64,000 bases of DNA from Meconema thalassinum (GCA_946902985.2 OX336395.1:291209065-291273064), one strand, 5' to 3'; numbered from the stretch's first letter, positions 20,006-31,944 are shown. Program-made: numbers and translations. The notes: generated from the sequence alone by a model not told the origin.

Positions 20006-22526
20006 CTAGCTGTTCCCGGCATGCGTTGCAATGCCAATCAAAGAAACTGTTGGCGTTTTAACTTTGTTTGTTGAAGTGCTTTTGGATTCCCAATATTTAT
20101 TTATTTTCCGTTAACCACCTCTAAACTATTGTAAAATTGATTTACTACCTCAAAAACAATATCATGGGAGCATGCTCAACAACTCACCAAAGTTTCATCG
20201 CAAGGCAATGAATGGTATATGAACGCATACGGGACTTTGTTGAAAAGATTCGAGCGCCGTCACCCATTTGTTGAATATGGGCTACTCGTAGGCTACCTAT
20301 TGTAAAATGGATTTACTAAGTCGAAAACCTTCCCTGGCGTGTACACAACAACTCATGAACGTTTCATCTCAATCGGATGAATGGCATATGAACGCATATG
20401 GGATTTTGTTTAAACTATTCACGCGCCTTCACTCATTTGTTGAATCTTTTGTGCGCCACCCATTGAAAAACGGATTTACTAATTCATACTCCTTCGCAGG
20501 ACTGTACTCAACTCACCAACGATTTATCACAATCGGATGAATGATATATGAACGCATACGGGACTTGGTTGAAACGATTCACGCGCTGTCGCTCATTAGT
20601 TGAATGTACTCGTGCGCTACCAATTGTAAATGGATTTACTAAATCAGAAATCTTTGCGGGAGTGGAAACAACATTTCTCTAAATTTCAATTTCAATCGCA
20701 TGAATGGTATATGAACACATACGATTTTTTTAAACGATACGCGCGCCGTTACTCATTTGTTGAATCTACTCGTGCGCTACCTATTGTAAAAAGGATTTAC
20801 TAAGTCAGAAACTTTTCCTGGAGTGTGCACAACAATCCAACGAAAGATTCATAGCAATCGGATGAATGGTATTTGAAGCTACGTGACTTTGTTTAAGCGA
20901 TTCGCGTGCCATCGAACATTTGTTGAATCTACTTGTGCAATACCTATTGTAAAGTGGATGTACTAAGCCAGAAACCTTCCCTGAAGTGTACACAACATCT
21001 CACCCAAGTTTTATCGCTATCGGACGAATGGTATATGAACGCATACGGGACTATGTTGAATCGCTTCGCGCGTCTTCGCTCATTTGTTGAATCTACTTGT
21101 GCGCTACCTATTGTAACATGGACTTACTAAGCCTGAAACTTTCCCTGGAGTGTACACAACAACTCACCCAGTTTAGTCGCTATCGGACGAATGGTATATG
21201 AACGCATACGGGACTATATTGAAACACTTCGCGCGTCGTCGCTCATTCGTTTAATCTACTTGTGCGATACCTATTGTAAAGTGCATTTACTAACCCAGAA
21301 ACATTCCCTGAAGTGTACACAACATCTCACCCAAGTTTCATCGCTATCAGACGAATAGTATATGAACGCATACGGGACTTTGTTGAAACGGTTCGCGCGT
21401 CGTCATTTGTTGAATCTACTCGTGGCCTACCAATCGTAAAGTGGATTTGCTAAGCCAGAAACCTTGCCTGATGTGCACACAACCTCTCACCCAAGTTTCA
21501 TCGCTATCGGACGAATGGTATGTGAACGCATACAGGACTTTGTTGAAACGCTTCGCCTGTCGTCGCTCATTTGTTGAATCTACTCGTGCGCTACCAATTG
21601 TTAAGTGGATTTACTAAGCCAGAAACCTTCCCTGATGTGTACACAACAACTCACCTAAGTTTAGTCGCTATCGGACGAATGATATATGATCGCATACGGG
21701 ATTATGTTGAAACATTTCACGCGTCGTCGCTCATTTGTTTAATCTACTTGTGCGATACCTATTGTTAAGTGGATTTACTAAGCCAGAAAGCTTCCCTGAA
21801 GTGTACACATCATCTCACCCAAGTTTCATCTCTATCAGACGAATAGTATATGAACGCATACGGGACTTGGTTGAAACGCTTCGCGATTCGTCGCTCATTT
21901 GTTGAATCTACTCGTGCGCTACCTATTATAACATGGATTTTCTAAGCCAGAAACCTTGCCTGTAGTGTACACAACCTCACACCCAATTTTCATCTATATC
22001 GGACGAATGGTATGTAAACGCATACAGGACTTTGTTGAAACGCTTCGCCCGTCGTCGCTCATTTGTTGAATCTACTGGTGCGCTACCTATTTTTAAGTGG
22101 ATTTACTAACCCAGAAACCTTACCTGAAGTGTACAGAACATCACACCTAAGTTTCATCGTAACGGGATGAATGGCATATGAATGCATGTGGAACTTTCTT
22201 GAAACAAACGAACGTCATTTTGTTGAAGCTACTCGCGCGCCATCTATTGTAAATTGGATTAACTACCCCTATAGCTTTTTCGGGACTGTGCACAATAACT
22301 CACCAAAATTTGATCGCAATCGGATGAATTGTATATGAACGCATCGTCATTACGCATTTGTTTAAACTACTCGCACGCTATCTATTTTGAAATGGATTAA
22401 CTATGCCTATAAACCACCCGGAAGTGTTTACAACAACTCACCAAAATTTGATCGCAATCGGATGAATGGTTTATGAACGCATAAAAGACGAACACACAGA
22501 CATTCCTTTATATATATATATATATA
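20006..22526 (-). mobile_element. non-autonomous Helitron with ~163 bp tandem repeats (Hel1)
   Basis: On the minus strand the 5' end is a (TA)n stretch followed by AAGGAATGTCTGTGTGTTCG, and the 3' end is a hairpin GGCAT-TGCAACGC-ATGCC followed 11 bases later by CTAG (20009-20006). The 2.5 kb interior is a tandem array of about 15 units of 157-165 bp; the GAATGGTATATGAACGCATA word recurs at roughly 20209, 20379, 20537, 20701, 20861, 21026, 21188, 21353, 21513, 21678, 21840, 22003, 22167, 22324 and 22463. Central units are the most alike and outer ones the most diverged. The many short open frames here are shadows of the repeat. No rep/helicase is encoded. Confidence 0.85.
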
Positions 22527-23005
22527 CTAGCAGGTACCCGCGGCTTCGCCCGCGATCAAGACAATGGGGACGATGCATTATTGCTGACAATTGGTCTATT
22601 CTATTACAGCAATCGCGGCTATAGGTGTGTCCATTCTAATTCTGAATATTCTGATGCATACAGTATATTGATATGATCAGCAAAGTGGGAATTTTATCGA
22701 GTTGTGAACGTCTGCAGGTTTCGTTGTTACATTATGTTAACACATTTTAAAATTACGTTTATGGTTTTGCCATCTTCTGCTGAGACATAACGATTTTGTT
22801 GTCCGGATGCTCGCGAGCACGCCACATACAGTTGGCCATGGGAAGAAATTGTTTTGTCTAAATGTACACGTGCTACTGTTAAGTGTGTGTCATTGAGCTT
22901 TGTTAAAGAAATTGCGAATATTGTTTGAAGAGGGAACTGCACTGTTGCACACTGGAATGGCAAATCTATCGGAATATGGGGAATTAAAAGTATTCTTACT
23001 TAAGC
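22527..23005 (-). mobile_element. Helitron with helicase C-terminal remnant (Hel3)
   Basis: 3' end on the minus strand: hairpin CGCGG-GCGAAG-CCGCG then GTACCTGCTAG at 22527. The helicase coding remnant ends only about 200 bp upstream. 5'-truncated near 23005. It joins directly to Hel1, giving a head-to-tail chain Hel3-Hel1-Hel2. Confidence 0.82.
22736..23005 (-). pseudogene. Helitron Pif1-like helicase, C-terminal fragment
   Basis: Helitron elements encode a Rep/helicase that unwinds DNA during rolling-circle transposition. On the minus strand the frame reads RILLIPHIPIDLPFQCATVQ, FPLQTIFAISLTKLNDTHLT, RVHLDKTISSHGQLYVACSR and EDGKTINVI before a stop. FPxRxxFAxTxNKxQGQTL and SHGQLYVACSR are the last helicase motifs (V and VI). 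Motif VI is intact, including the arginine; the QGQ of motif V has been replaced (LND), so the copy is degenerate, and all upstream domains are missing. Length is under a tenth of a full Helitron protein. Confidence 0.85.
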
Positions 23006-23202
23006 TATTCTGGATGTAATTTGGCCATACTAATTGATGATTTGAACGTAAACATATCCCTATTAATAGACCTATAGTTAAATATCGCTCACCTTGGCCG
23101 CTGATGTACATTATGCAGTCTCTTCCAGTGTTACATCCCAGGGATTGAAATTCTCCAACGACCCCTTTGCCCCACATGCCTCTCTAAGTAATTAAAATTC
23201 CT

Positions 23203-23392
23203 GATTGTTGTTGTTGTTTGAGTCTTCAGTTTTTTTAACTGGTTTGATGCCGCCCTCCATGTATCCCTCTCCTGAGCTAATCGTTTCATTTCTACATAGC
23301 TACCACACCCTACATCCGAGGCAATCTGTTTAACTCTGGTTTACCCCTACAGTTCTAGTCTGCGACCCTCCCATCCATAACTACTGTCGACC
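23203..23392 (-). pseudogene. LINE 3' end, RTE/CR1-like (copy 3, short)
   Basis: TTGTTGTTGTTTGAGTCTTCAG tail region followed by the DREAW/LAQ and GRPR coding blocks of the family at 6357-7000, with a deletion near 23330. Only the last 190 bp survive. Confidence 0.82.
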
Positions 23393-24214
23393 AAACTATT
23401 ATGTGTACTCGAGTTTCAAGTTTGTTTGTGATGTAACCGATAGACCTATATAAAATCCAATAACATCATCATTTCCGTCGTTCTATTTTACGTTAGATCA
23501 TGTAGGTTTGGAATTTTTAATTTATATTTTAATATTTTTTATCACAGTTGGAACACAAGAAGTGCCTGTTTTTAAGCGTTTTTCAACCCTGCGTCACATT
23601 TAAGAATTATTATCTCACAAACCCGTCATTAGATCGAATCCAAATTTTAACACAACATACACTGGAATGTTGTATAACAGGTTTATTAATTTTAAAATTA
23701 TTTGTGTCCAAGAAACAAAGTTGTTATTATTTTTGTAAGGTAACTTTTCCTCGGCTCGGGATGGTTTGAAAATGTAGTTCTTGGTCGCGTTGTAATCCTT
23801 ATACATCAAAACGGTATGCTGTATGATTGTGAAATACGTAAATTAATTCACTTATTGTATATCGGTTTGTATTTGTACGGAGAATTAAGACATGGTTCAC
23901 CAGTTAGAGTAATTAAGAAACAATAATAATTAACGTGACAGCCGGTAGAATACGACACATTCGACTGTGAATCAACGTTACAGATCATGGTTAAAAACGA
24001 AAAAGAGCAGATCAAAATTGGCAAACATAAATATTCAGTTAAGAAAAAACAAATTTATAAAGAAAATGAAAGCATACCGTGCAAAATAGAAAGTATCTTA
24101 ACATTGTAAATTCGAGTAAACTTCTGAAAGCTCGCTTACAACAACCAGCCGAAAGAGTATAAAATTAGACTCAAAATCACGATCGTATCCGAGCCCCAAA
24201 AGCAACCTCTATAT
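23393..24214. other. no recognised gene
   Basis: AT-rich sequence with short open frames on both strands at 23548-23809; none resembles a known protein. No repeat partner found here. Confidence 0.3.
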
Positions 24215-25563
24215 ATAAATATATCTCATTTTACGCGTATCAATGCGAGGAGCAACGTTTGTGGATAGAGGTGGGAATCACACCCAGCGTTTTAAGGCCC
24301 TAAAACGAACGGTTTTCGAGATATTGCCAGAAAACTATCCCCGGTCTGCGAAATTTCAGCGGTTGCCATAGTAACGTTGATCTGTTTCTCAGAGGGAACA
24401 CAGTTATTTGGGAATATCTCCGAAACCGTTCATTTTAGTAACTTAAAAAGTGTGTTTCGGGGTCCCTACAGGACCTCCGAGTATTGTTTCTCGTATGTGG
24501 CGGCTTAAAATGAGCTAAATCCGAACATTTTACCGACTGTCCTTGCTCAGTGCCAAAGGGCCGAAAAAAGTCACTTACAAATTGAATTTTCAAAAACCGT
24601 TTCTTATTGGGCCTCTACATACTCGGATCAACCAACATGCAAAATTTCAGCTTTCTAGGTCTAGTGGTTTGAGCCCTGCGTCGATGAGTCAATTTTGGAT
24701 TTTCAATGCCAAAGGGCCGAAAAAAGTCACTTACAAATTGAATTTTCAAAAACCGTTTCTTAGTGAGCCTCTACATACTCGGATCAACCAACATGCAAAA
24801 TTTCAGCTTCCTAGGGCAAGTGGTTTGAGGCCTGCGGTGATGAGTCAATTTTGGATTATATATAAGAGATGAGACTTTCCGAGTCGATTTGATCGTAGAA
24901 ATATGGATTATAGCTCTTTTTGCGCGTATCAATGTGAGGAGCAATGTTCGTGGTTTCCACTTCGAAGAAGTGGGAACCGAACCCAGCGTTTTAAGGCCCT
25001 AAAACGAACGGTTTTCGAGATATTTCCAGAAAACTATCCCCGGTCTGCGAAATTTCAGCGGTTGAAATAGTAACATTGATCTGTTTCTCAGAGGGAACAC
25101 AGTTATTTGGGAATATCTCCGAAACCGTTCATTTTAGGAAATTTAAAAAGTGTGTTTCGGGGTCCCTACAGGACCTCCGAGTATTGTTTCTCGTAATGTG
25201 GCGGCATAAAATGAGCTAAATCCGAACATTTTACCGACTGTCCTTGCTCAGTGCCAAAGGGCCGAAAAAAGTCACTTACAAATTGAATTTTCAAAAACCG
25301 TTTCTTATTGGGCCTCTACATACTCGGATCAACCAACATGCAAAATTTCAGCTTTCTAGGTCTAGTGGTTTGAGCCCTGCGTCGATGAGTCAATTTTGGA
25401 TTGTCAATGCCAAAGGGCCGAAAAAAGTCACTTACAAATTGAATTTTCAAAAACCGTTTCTTAGTGAGCCTCTACATACTCGGATCAACCAACATGCAAA
25501 ATTTCAGCTTCCTAGGTCTAGTGGTTTGAGCCCTGCGGTGTGAGTCAATTTTGGATTATATAT
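24215..25563. repeat. 701 bp tandem duplication with nested 157 bp repeats
   Basis: Two units (about 24215-24870 and 24916-25563) match with few differences; equivalent positions are 701 bp apart (GCCAAAGGGCCG at 24551 and 25252). Inside each unit a 157 bp segment (GCCAAAGGGCCGAAAAAAGTC ... GTGGTTTGAG) is itself duplicated. Both units end TTTTGGATTATATATAAGAGAT. The open frames at 24543-24872 and 25244-25543 follow the repeat and have no protein features. It may be the interior of a subrepeat element like family A or B, but its ends were not found. Confidence 0.85.
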
Positions 25564-25811
25564 AAGAGATAAGAATAAGATAAGATAGATGGATAGATAA
25601 GCATCGGTACTAGTGAAAAATAATTCTATTACCTGAAACCAAAAATGCATGGGACGAAAAAAAAGCATCAAAATATCATGTTGATTTCGGACCCTAAAAG
25701 ACGTGAAAAATATAATAAAAGTATTAAAAAAACATTTTTTTGAAATTTCATTCGAATCGATTTTTATGTCATTACTGGGACTTGGAAAATTCCGGTCAAA
25801 AAGTACAAAAT

Positions 25812-25930
25812 CATTAATAACTCCCTAAGTATTCGTCGTATGATGAAATAGCAAGAGACAAAAAAGATGCAATGTGTTATTGTCTACAACATAGGCCATG
25901 TATAATTTTACACTCAGACATATTACTGTT
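25812..25930. repeat. 130 bp interspersed repeat, copy 2
   Basis: Same orientation and sequence as 19505-19636, about 90 bp upstream of a Helitron G 5' end. Confidence 0.8.
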
Positions 25931-26019
25931 GCCAATCTTTGAGCCTGATTCGCCATAAAATAGAATTAGTCGGGTGCTCTTTTGCCGCTCAAACAAGGTT
26001 TGTACAAAACTAAATGTAA

Positions 26020-29000
26020 TCTATTATATAAAACAAAGTGTCCTGACTGACTGACTGACTCATCATCGCCCAGCCAAAACTACTTAAGTTATATACATGA
26101 AATTTTGGGGATATGTTCGCTGTGTATCGAAAGCGTCCACTAAGGAAGGATTTTTGGATATTCAGGTTCTAAAGGGGTGTTCAGGGGGTAGACCTGCATT
26201 TCATTGAATAACAATATCTCCCGATTGGTTTCATTGGGGGATGTGATACTCGGCATATAAACTCATCATTAAAAACAAAAAGTTCCGTGAAGAACTATAC
26301 AGCCTACTTTTCATGCCAATGATTATTCTACAGTATATGAACCTATCTAGAATAATGACGAAATTAAGTTGGTAATATCGAAATATCTAATTAGTTCAAA
26401 ATATACCTGGTATAATGTAGCCTAATAGAGCACTACAGTTGGCAGCCCTGATGACTGAATATATTCTTAGTTCCACCTCTTAAGGTACAGAATACAAAAT
26501 TTGGTTGAAGTCCAATGGACGTTACATGCAGTTAGACACTGGATCTATCAGCACGCGTAAAAGCATGTTGCCAACAATACCATGCGTGTGCTGGTCAGAA
26601 ATAATCTGAATTATTATGATATCTTGTTGTGCCAATTTTGGATGAAATCCATTTGTTAGTATAGAAGTTACATGTATTTTAAAATTGGACATATCAGCAG
26701 GCATAGAATCATGTTGGCAGCACTGCCTTGTATTAATTACTCCAAATTAATCTAGAATGTCAGGTGCTATACGTGTGCAAAGTATAGAGCTGTTGGCTTG
26801 CATACTTTCTGATATATTGATCTTAGGGTAAAAAGAATATAGACAGCATTTATTAACAGTTGGCAGCCCTGATTGCTCTTAACAATACTTATAGTCATAT
26901 CTGTTATGGTACACATAGCACATACGAAATTTGGTTGAAATCCAACTGATAGTGTAGAAGTTAGCCAACATGTATTTAAAAATTGGTACTATCAGCAGGC
27001 TTATAATCATGTTGGTAGAACTGACGTATGTAAGTTACTCCAAATTAATCTAAAATGTCAGAATATACGTGTGCATAGTTTAAAGCTGTTGGCTTGCATA
27101 CTTTCTGATATATTGGTATTTGGATAGAAAGAAATAGAGAGAGCAATTATTAACAGTTGGCAGCCCTGGTGGCTCTTAAGAATACGCTCAGTCATATCTG
27201 TTTATGTACAGATATTACATACAAAATTTGGTTGAAATCTAACTGATAGTGTAGAAGTTATATGCATTTAAAAATTGGACCTATCAGAAGGCTTAAAATT
27301 ATTTTGGCAACACTGTCGTGGTTGGCCTCCTGGAAATTAAACTGAAATAGTATTTTCTACATGTGTGCCAATTTTGGAATAGCTCCCATGCATACCTTGC
27401 AAGATATCCAACATGGAGCTCAAATTTCTAGTGCGTTTTTTCAGTAGTTGGTAGCACTGACATAATTTTCAAATATGGTCGTGAGCTATTCCGGTGCACA
27501 TCTTTACTCATACTAAATTTGGTTTTGATTGCTGCAGCCGTTTAGGAGTTGATAGGGGGGGGGGGACACACACACAGCCAGCCAGCCAGACAGACACACA
27601 TTTTCCCGGATCGATCTCATAAGTCTACTTTTTCCTCATTTTTGCAAAATGTGAAAAGTAGGCTAATAAGAAGACACATGTATGAGGGTTTTTCGATGTG
27701 GTGTATATTATGAGGTGAAAGGGGTGTGAAGTGGGGGTTGAAGGATTCCTAACGGAGCGTGTATCTCTTAAACGAGATAGGCGAAGAGTTTGAAACTCAG
27801 CGGAAAAAAATCAGCTTAAAAATAAGCAAATAGGTGTTTGGCCGGTATTTTTTTTCATAAATCCAATTTAAGGGGCCCATGGGGAGGGGTGAAATTCTGA
27901 AAAAAAAACAGGAAATAAATTGTCCTAACTGATTGACTGACAGACTCACTCATCAAACTCAGGGGGAAAAACTGTTTAAAAAATAAGTAAATAGGTGTTC
28001 GACAGGTTTCTTTCATAAACCCAATTTAAGAGGTTCATGGGGATGGGTGAAATTCTGAAAAAAGACAATTTAAAGAAAAGTCCTGACTCACTCACCATCG
28101 CTCAGCCAAAATTATTGAAGTTAGAAACATGACATTTTGGGGATATGATCATTGTACGTCAAAACCGTCTACTGAGGGAGGATTTTCGGATATTCAGGTT
28201 CTAAATGGGTCTTAAGGGGGTTAAACCTGCATTTCATTGAATAACAATATCTCCTGATTTCCATTGAGGGATGTGATACTTGGCATATAAAGTCATTAAA
28301 AATAAGAAGACACGTGTCTGAGGTTTTTCGATGTGGTGTATATTATGAGGTGAAAGGGGTGAAAAGTGGGGGTTGAAGGATTCCTAACGGAGCGTGTATA
28401 TCTTAAACGACATAGGCGAGGAGTTTGAAACTCAGCGGAAAAATTCAGCTTAAAAGATAAGTAAATAGGTGTTCGATCGTTTGTTTTTCATAAATCAATT
28501 TTAAGGGGTTCATGGGGAGGGGTGAATTTCTGAAGAAAAAAAAAATTGAAAGAAAATGTCCTGACTCACTCACTCACTCACTCACTCATCATCGCCCAGC
28601 CAAAATTATTGAAGTTAGAAACATGACATTTTGGAGATATGTTCGTTGTATGTCAAAACCGTACACTAAGGGAGGATTTTCGGATATTCAGGTTCTAAAG
28701 AGGTCTTAAGGGGGTTAAACCTGCCTTTTATTGAATAACAATATCTCACGAGTGGTTTCATTTGTGGATGTGATACTCGGCATATAAACTAATCATTAAA
28801 AATAAGCACACATGTGTCTATGGGTTTTTCGATGTGGTGTATATTATGACGTAAAAGGGCTGAAAGGTGGGGGTTGAAGGATTCCTAACGGAGCGTGTAT
28901 CTCTTAAACGACATAGGCGAGAAGTTTGAAACTCAGCGGAAAATAATCAGCTTAAAAAATAAGTAAATCGGTGTTCGACCGTTTTTTCATAAATTCAATT

Positions 29001-30406
29001 TAAGGGGCCAATGGGGTGGGGTGAAATTATGAAAAAAAAAAGGAGAGAAAGTGTCCTAACTGGCTGAATAACTCACTCATCAAACTCAGGGAAAAATGAC
29101 AGCTTAAAAATAATTTAATAGGTGTTCGAGCGTTTCTTCATAAATCCAATTTAAGGGGCCCATGGGGAGGGGTATAATTATGGTAAAAATAATTGAAAGA
29201 AAATTACTTTACTGACTCACTCGCTCATCATCGCCCAGCGAAAACTATTGAAGTTGGAAACATTGAATTTTGGGAATATGTTCGCTTTATGTCGAAAACG
29301 TCAACTAAGGAAGTTTTTTTTTATTTATTCGGGTTCTGAAGAGGTGTTAAGGGGGTAAACGTGCATTTCATTGAATAACGATATCTCATGAGTTGTTTCT
29401 TTGGGGATGTGATATTCGGCATATATACTAATCATTAAAAATAAGCAGACATATGTCTAAGGGTTTATCGATGTGGTTTTTATTTGAGGTAAAAGGGGTG
29501 AAAATCGGGGGAGGGGGGGTGAAGGCTTCTTAACGGAGCGTGTATCTCTTAAACGACATAGGCGAGAAGTTTGAAATTCAGCGGAAAAAAAAACAGCTTA
29601 AAAAGAAGTAAATAGGTGTTCGACCGGCTTTTTTTTTTCATAAATCCAATTTAAGTGGTTCATGAGAGGGGTGAAATTCTGAAAAATAAATGAAAGAAAA
29701 TGTCCTGACTTACTCAATCACTCATCATCGCCCAGCCAAAATTATTGAAGTTAGAAACATGAAATTTTGGGGTTATGTTCGTTGTATGTCGAAAACGTCC
29801 ACTAAGGAAGGTTTTTTGGATATTCAGGTTCTAAAGGGGTGTTAAGGGGGTAGACCTGCATTTAATTGAATAACAATGTCTCCCGATTGGTTTCCTTGGG
29901 GGATGCGATACTCGGCATATAAACTCATCATTAAGAATAAGAAGACACATGTCTGAGGATTTTTCGATGTAGTGTATATTATGAGGTGTATGTGTGAAAC
30001 GTGGGGCTTGAAGGATTCCTAACAGAGCAAGTATCTCTTAAAAGACAGAGGCGAGGAGTTTGAAACTCAGAGGAAACCAATCAGCTTCAGAATAAATAAA
30101 TAGCTGTTCGACCGTTTTTTCATAAATCCAATTTAAGGGGTCCATGGGGAAGGGTGAAATTCTGAAGAATAAAAAACGTCCACTAAGGAAGGATTTTTGG
30201 ATATTCACTCTCATCGACCAACCAAAACTATTAAAGTTAGAAGAATGATATTTTGGGGATATGTTTGTTGTGTGTCGAAAACGTCTACTAAGGAGGGATT
30301 TTTAGATATCCAGGTTATAAAGGGGTGTTAACGGGGTTAGACCTGCATTTCATTGAATAACAATATGACACGACTATGACGCGAGCGAAGCCGCGGGTAC
30401 CTGCTA
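26020..30406 (+). mobile_element. 4.4 kb non-autonomous Helitron G with ~490 bp repeats
   Basis: 5' end TCTATTATATAAAACAAAG after an A; 3' end hairpin GCGAGCGAAGCCGCGGG, then TACCTGCTA and T (last G of CTAG lost). The interior is a tandem series of units of roughly 480-495 bp starting at GTCCTGACTCACTCA words (26040, 28079, 28557, 29205, 29700), with shorter partial units at 27925 and 29053. Unit landmarks: TCATCGCCCAGCCAAAA, GGATATTCAGGTTCTAAAG, CCTAACGGAGCGTGTATC, TTAAGGGGCCCATGGGG. Family A copy 2 is nested at 26276-27665. No helicase coding. A minus-strand truncated relative is at 19642-20005. Confidence 0.82.
26276..27665 (+). mobile_element. subrepeat element family A, copy 2, nested
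   Basis: Starts CAAAAAGTTCCGTGAAGAAC and ends GAAAAGTAGGCTA. The joint is exact because other units of the host Helitron show the uninterrupted sequence CATCATTAAAAATAAGAAG. The internal blocks and the 3' module (CCGTTTAGGAGTTGATAGGGG, (AC)n, GATCGATCTCATAAG, hairpin) match copy 1. The insertion point is an A-run, as in copy 1. Confidence 0.8.
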
Positions 30407-30587
30407 TTATAATATCAAATTAGCCTATCGTTCCAATTTTCCAAGTACCACTAAAAACTAAATCCACACACACAATTCATCACACAAAAAGCAAAGTTGG
30501 TAAAGGTCCCAATTAACGTGATAATTATTTTTACAAAGGACATTCTGATAAGTACTCGAGCCAGCTTATGGAAACATAGCAACAAAT
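30407..30587. other. no recognised feature
   Basis: Short AT-rich flank between Helitron G and the palindrome. Confidence 0.3.
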
Positions 30588-30655
30588 ACAGGTTTAGTGC
30601 TTTTCAGTCGGTCAACACGAATTCGTGTTGACCGACTGAAAAGCACTAAACCTGT
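30588..30655. repeat. 68 bp perfect palindrome
   Basis: Centre at GAATTC, between 30621 and 30622. Both 34-base arms match perfectly (outer end ACAGGTTTAGTGC, inner end GGTCAACACGAA). There is no spacer. The right-hand flank GGCAACACTGAAAAT plus TCAAACACCA and the inner GTGTTGACCGACT recur together at 44184-44295, so the palindrome is part of, or inserted in, an interspersed repeat. Confidence 0.9.
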
Positions 30656-30881
30656 GTTTACTAAGGCAACACTGAAAATATGGCTTCAAACACCACTATA
30701 GCAACAAATGCTGGAAAATCTTGTACGCCTAAACAAGCAGAACAAGTGGGAACTATTTCCTGGCGCGTAGCCTCTTCACAGACCAGAACATCAAAGGGAT
30801 CGCTTAGGTCTTGAGGTGACTAGCGGTATAGAGTTAATGTTTCCTAGGATTTTGGTGCAAGTTCAGTCACGCTCAAAATTA

Positions 30882-31448
30882 TGTACCTCAGAACCAGACT
30901 AACGTAAGTCACATTATGCCAACTTTTCAGGACAGCATTAAAGATGTAGAAAATGAACTCTATGTCTGACTGCAGAGCTAACACTTGAATTAGGCAGCAA
31001 AAAACTATTGACATTATTAAAGTTGTACTTAACCCCTTTATTGGTATTTCCTTTAGAATTAACGCAATATTCAGTCAGGACTGGACTTAAGTTATATTGG
31101 CTGCACTTATAAAATCGTTCTAGGACTTAAGACTGGACATGCGTTACATTGGCTGTACTTATGAAACCAGGTTTAGGACTTAGCACTATGACAAGGTGTG
31201 TCAATGGGACTTGCGTTTTAATGTATTCTTAACGCTTCAGAACCACAATAACGTAAGTGGATTTAAGTTTGTCTGACTCAATCATAGATTGGGACTTACG
31301 TTCTTACAACCCTTAGTAAATACAAAACGCCATGTTTCACCGGACTTAAGTTGTAATGGCTTAATGTAGAATCAAATTCTACATACAATGATGTAATAAC
31401 CTGAAAATCGTAATTTTTGGACTTACGTTCGTCTGGTTCTGAGGTACA
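30882..31448. mobile_element. 567 bp inverted-repeat MITE with ACTTACGTT motifs
   Basis: Termini TGTACCTCAGAACCAGAC and AACGTAAGTC on the left are matched by the inverted sequence on the right (GACTTACGTTCGTCTGGTTC then TGAGGTACA), 28 of 29 bases. The interior repeats GGACTTAAG or its relatives (GGACTTACG, GGACTTGCG) at least six times in both directions, like transposase-binding subterminal repeats. No coding. Target duplication was not resolved. Confidence 0.75.
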
Positions 31449-31671
31449 GAATTTAGTACATAGCTTTGTATTACGGGTAAGATAATCCGTCTTAGTCAGA
31501 TTATTTACGCCTACAGTTTCGGAATTTCTTTCCGTTTCCGCGTTAGGCAGTTTTCTGGTTTACAGTATCATTTTGCATACGAAATACGTCCGTTCCGAAT
31601 TTTGTTTTCCCTTTGTCCAGGTTTCCGGTATATACAGGTTGTACAGTATCCGTAATTCCGGCTAGAATTTG

Positions 31672-31925
31672 GATATGATATGATCCGCCTCGAAGTGTAG
31701 TGGCTAGCGTGCCGGAGGTCCGGAATCGAGTCCCGGCTCTGCCAAGAAATTTTATTCTAGTTTGAGGGCTCGAATTGGCGTGAGGAAAAACTGAGAAGAG
31801 GTGGGTTCGATTCCCACCTCAGACATCCTGGTTTTCCATGGTTTCTCCACCTCTTCTACTCCAGACAAAGGCCGGGATGGTTTCTAACTTATGGCCACGG
31901 CCGCCTCCTTCCCAATCCTCGCTTG
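31672..31925 (+). mobile_element. tRNA-headed SINE (gamma), copy 2
   Basis: Same sequence as 11050-11325, from ATTTGGATATGATATGATCC to CCTTCCCAATCCTCGC; here the GGGTTCGATTCCCACC block is intact. As at the first locus it is followed after a few bases by a minus-strand LINE end. Confidence 0.78.
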
Positions 31926-31944
31926 AATTATAAACACACTACTG

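Noticed and set aside
20006..22526. Tandem array resembling a repeat-spacer locus
   Set aside because: Units are contiguous, about 163 bp with no unique spacers, and lie inside a Helitron in an animal genome. Not CRISPR.
24543..25543. Open frames with KGPKKVTYKLNFQKPF repeats
   Set aside because: The protein repeats only because the DNA repeats; no start context, codon bias or family motif. A repeat shadow.
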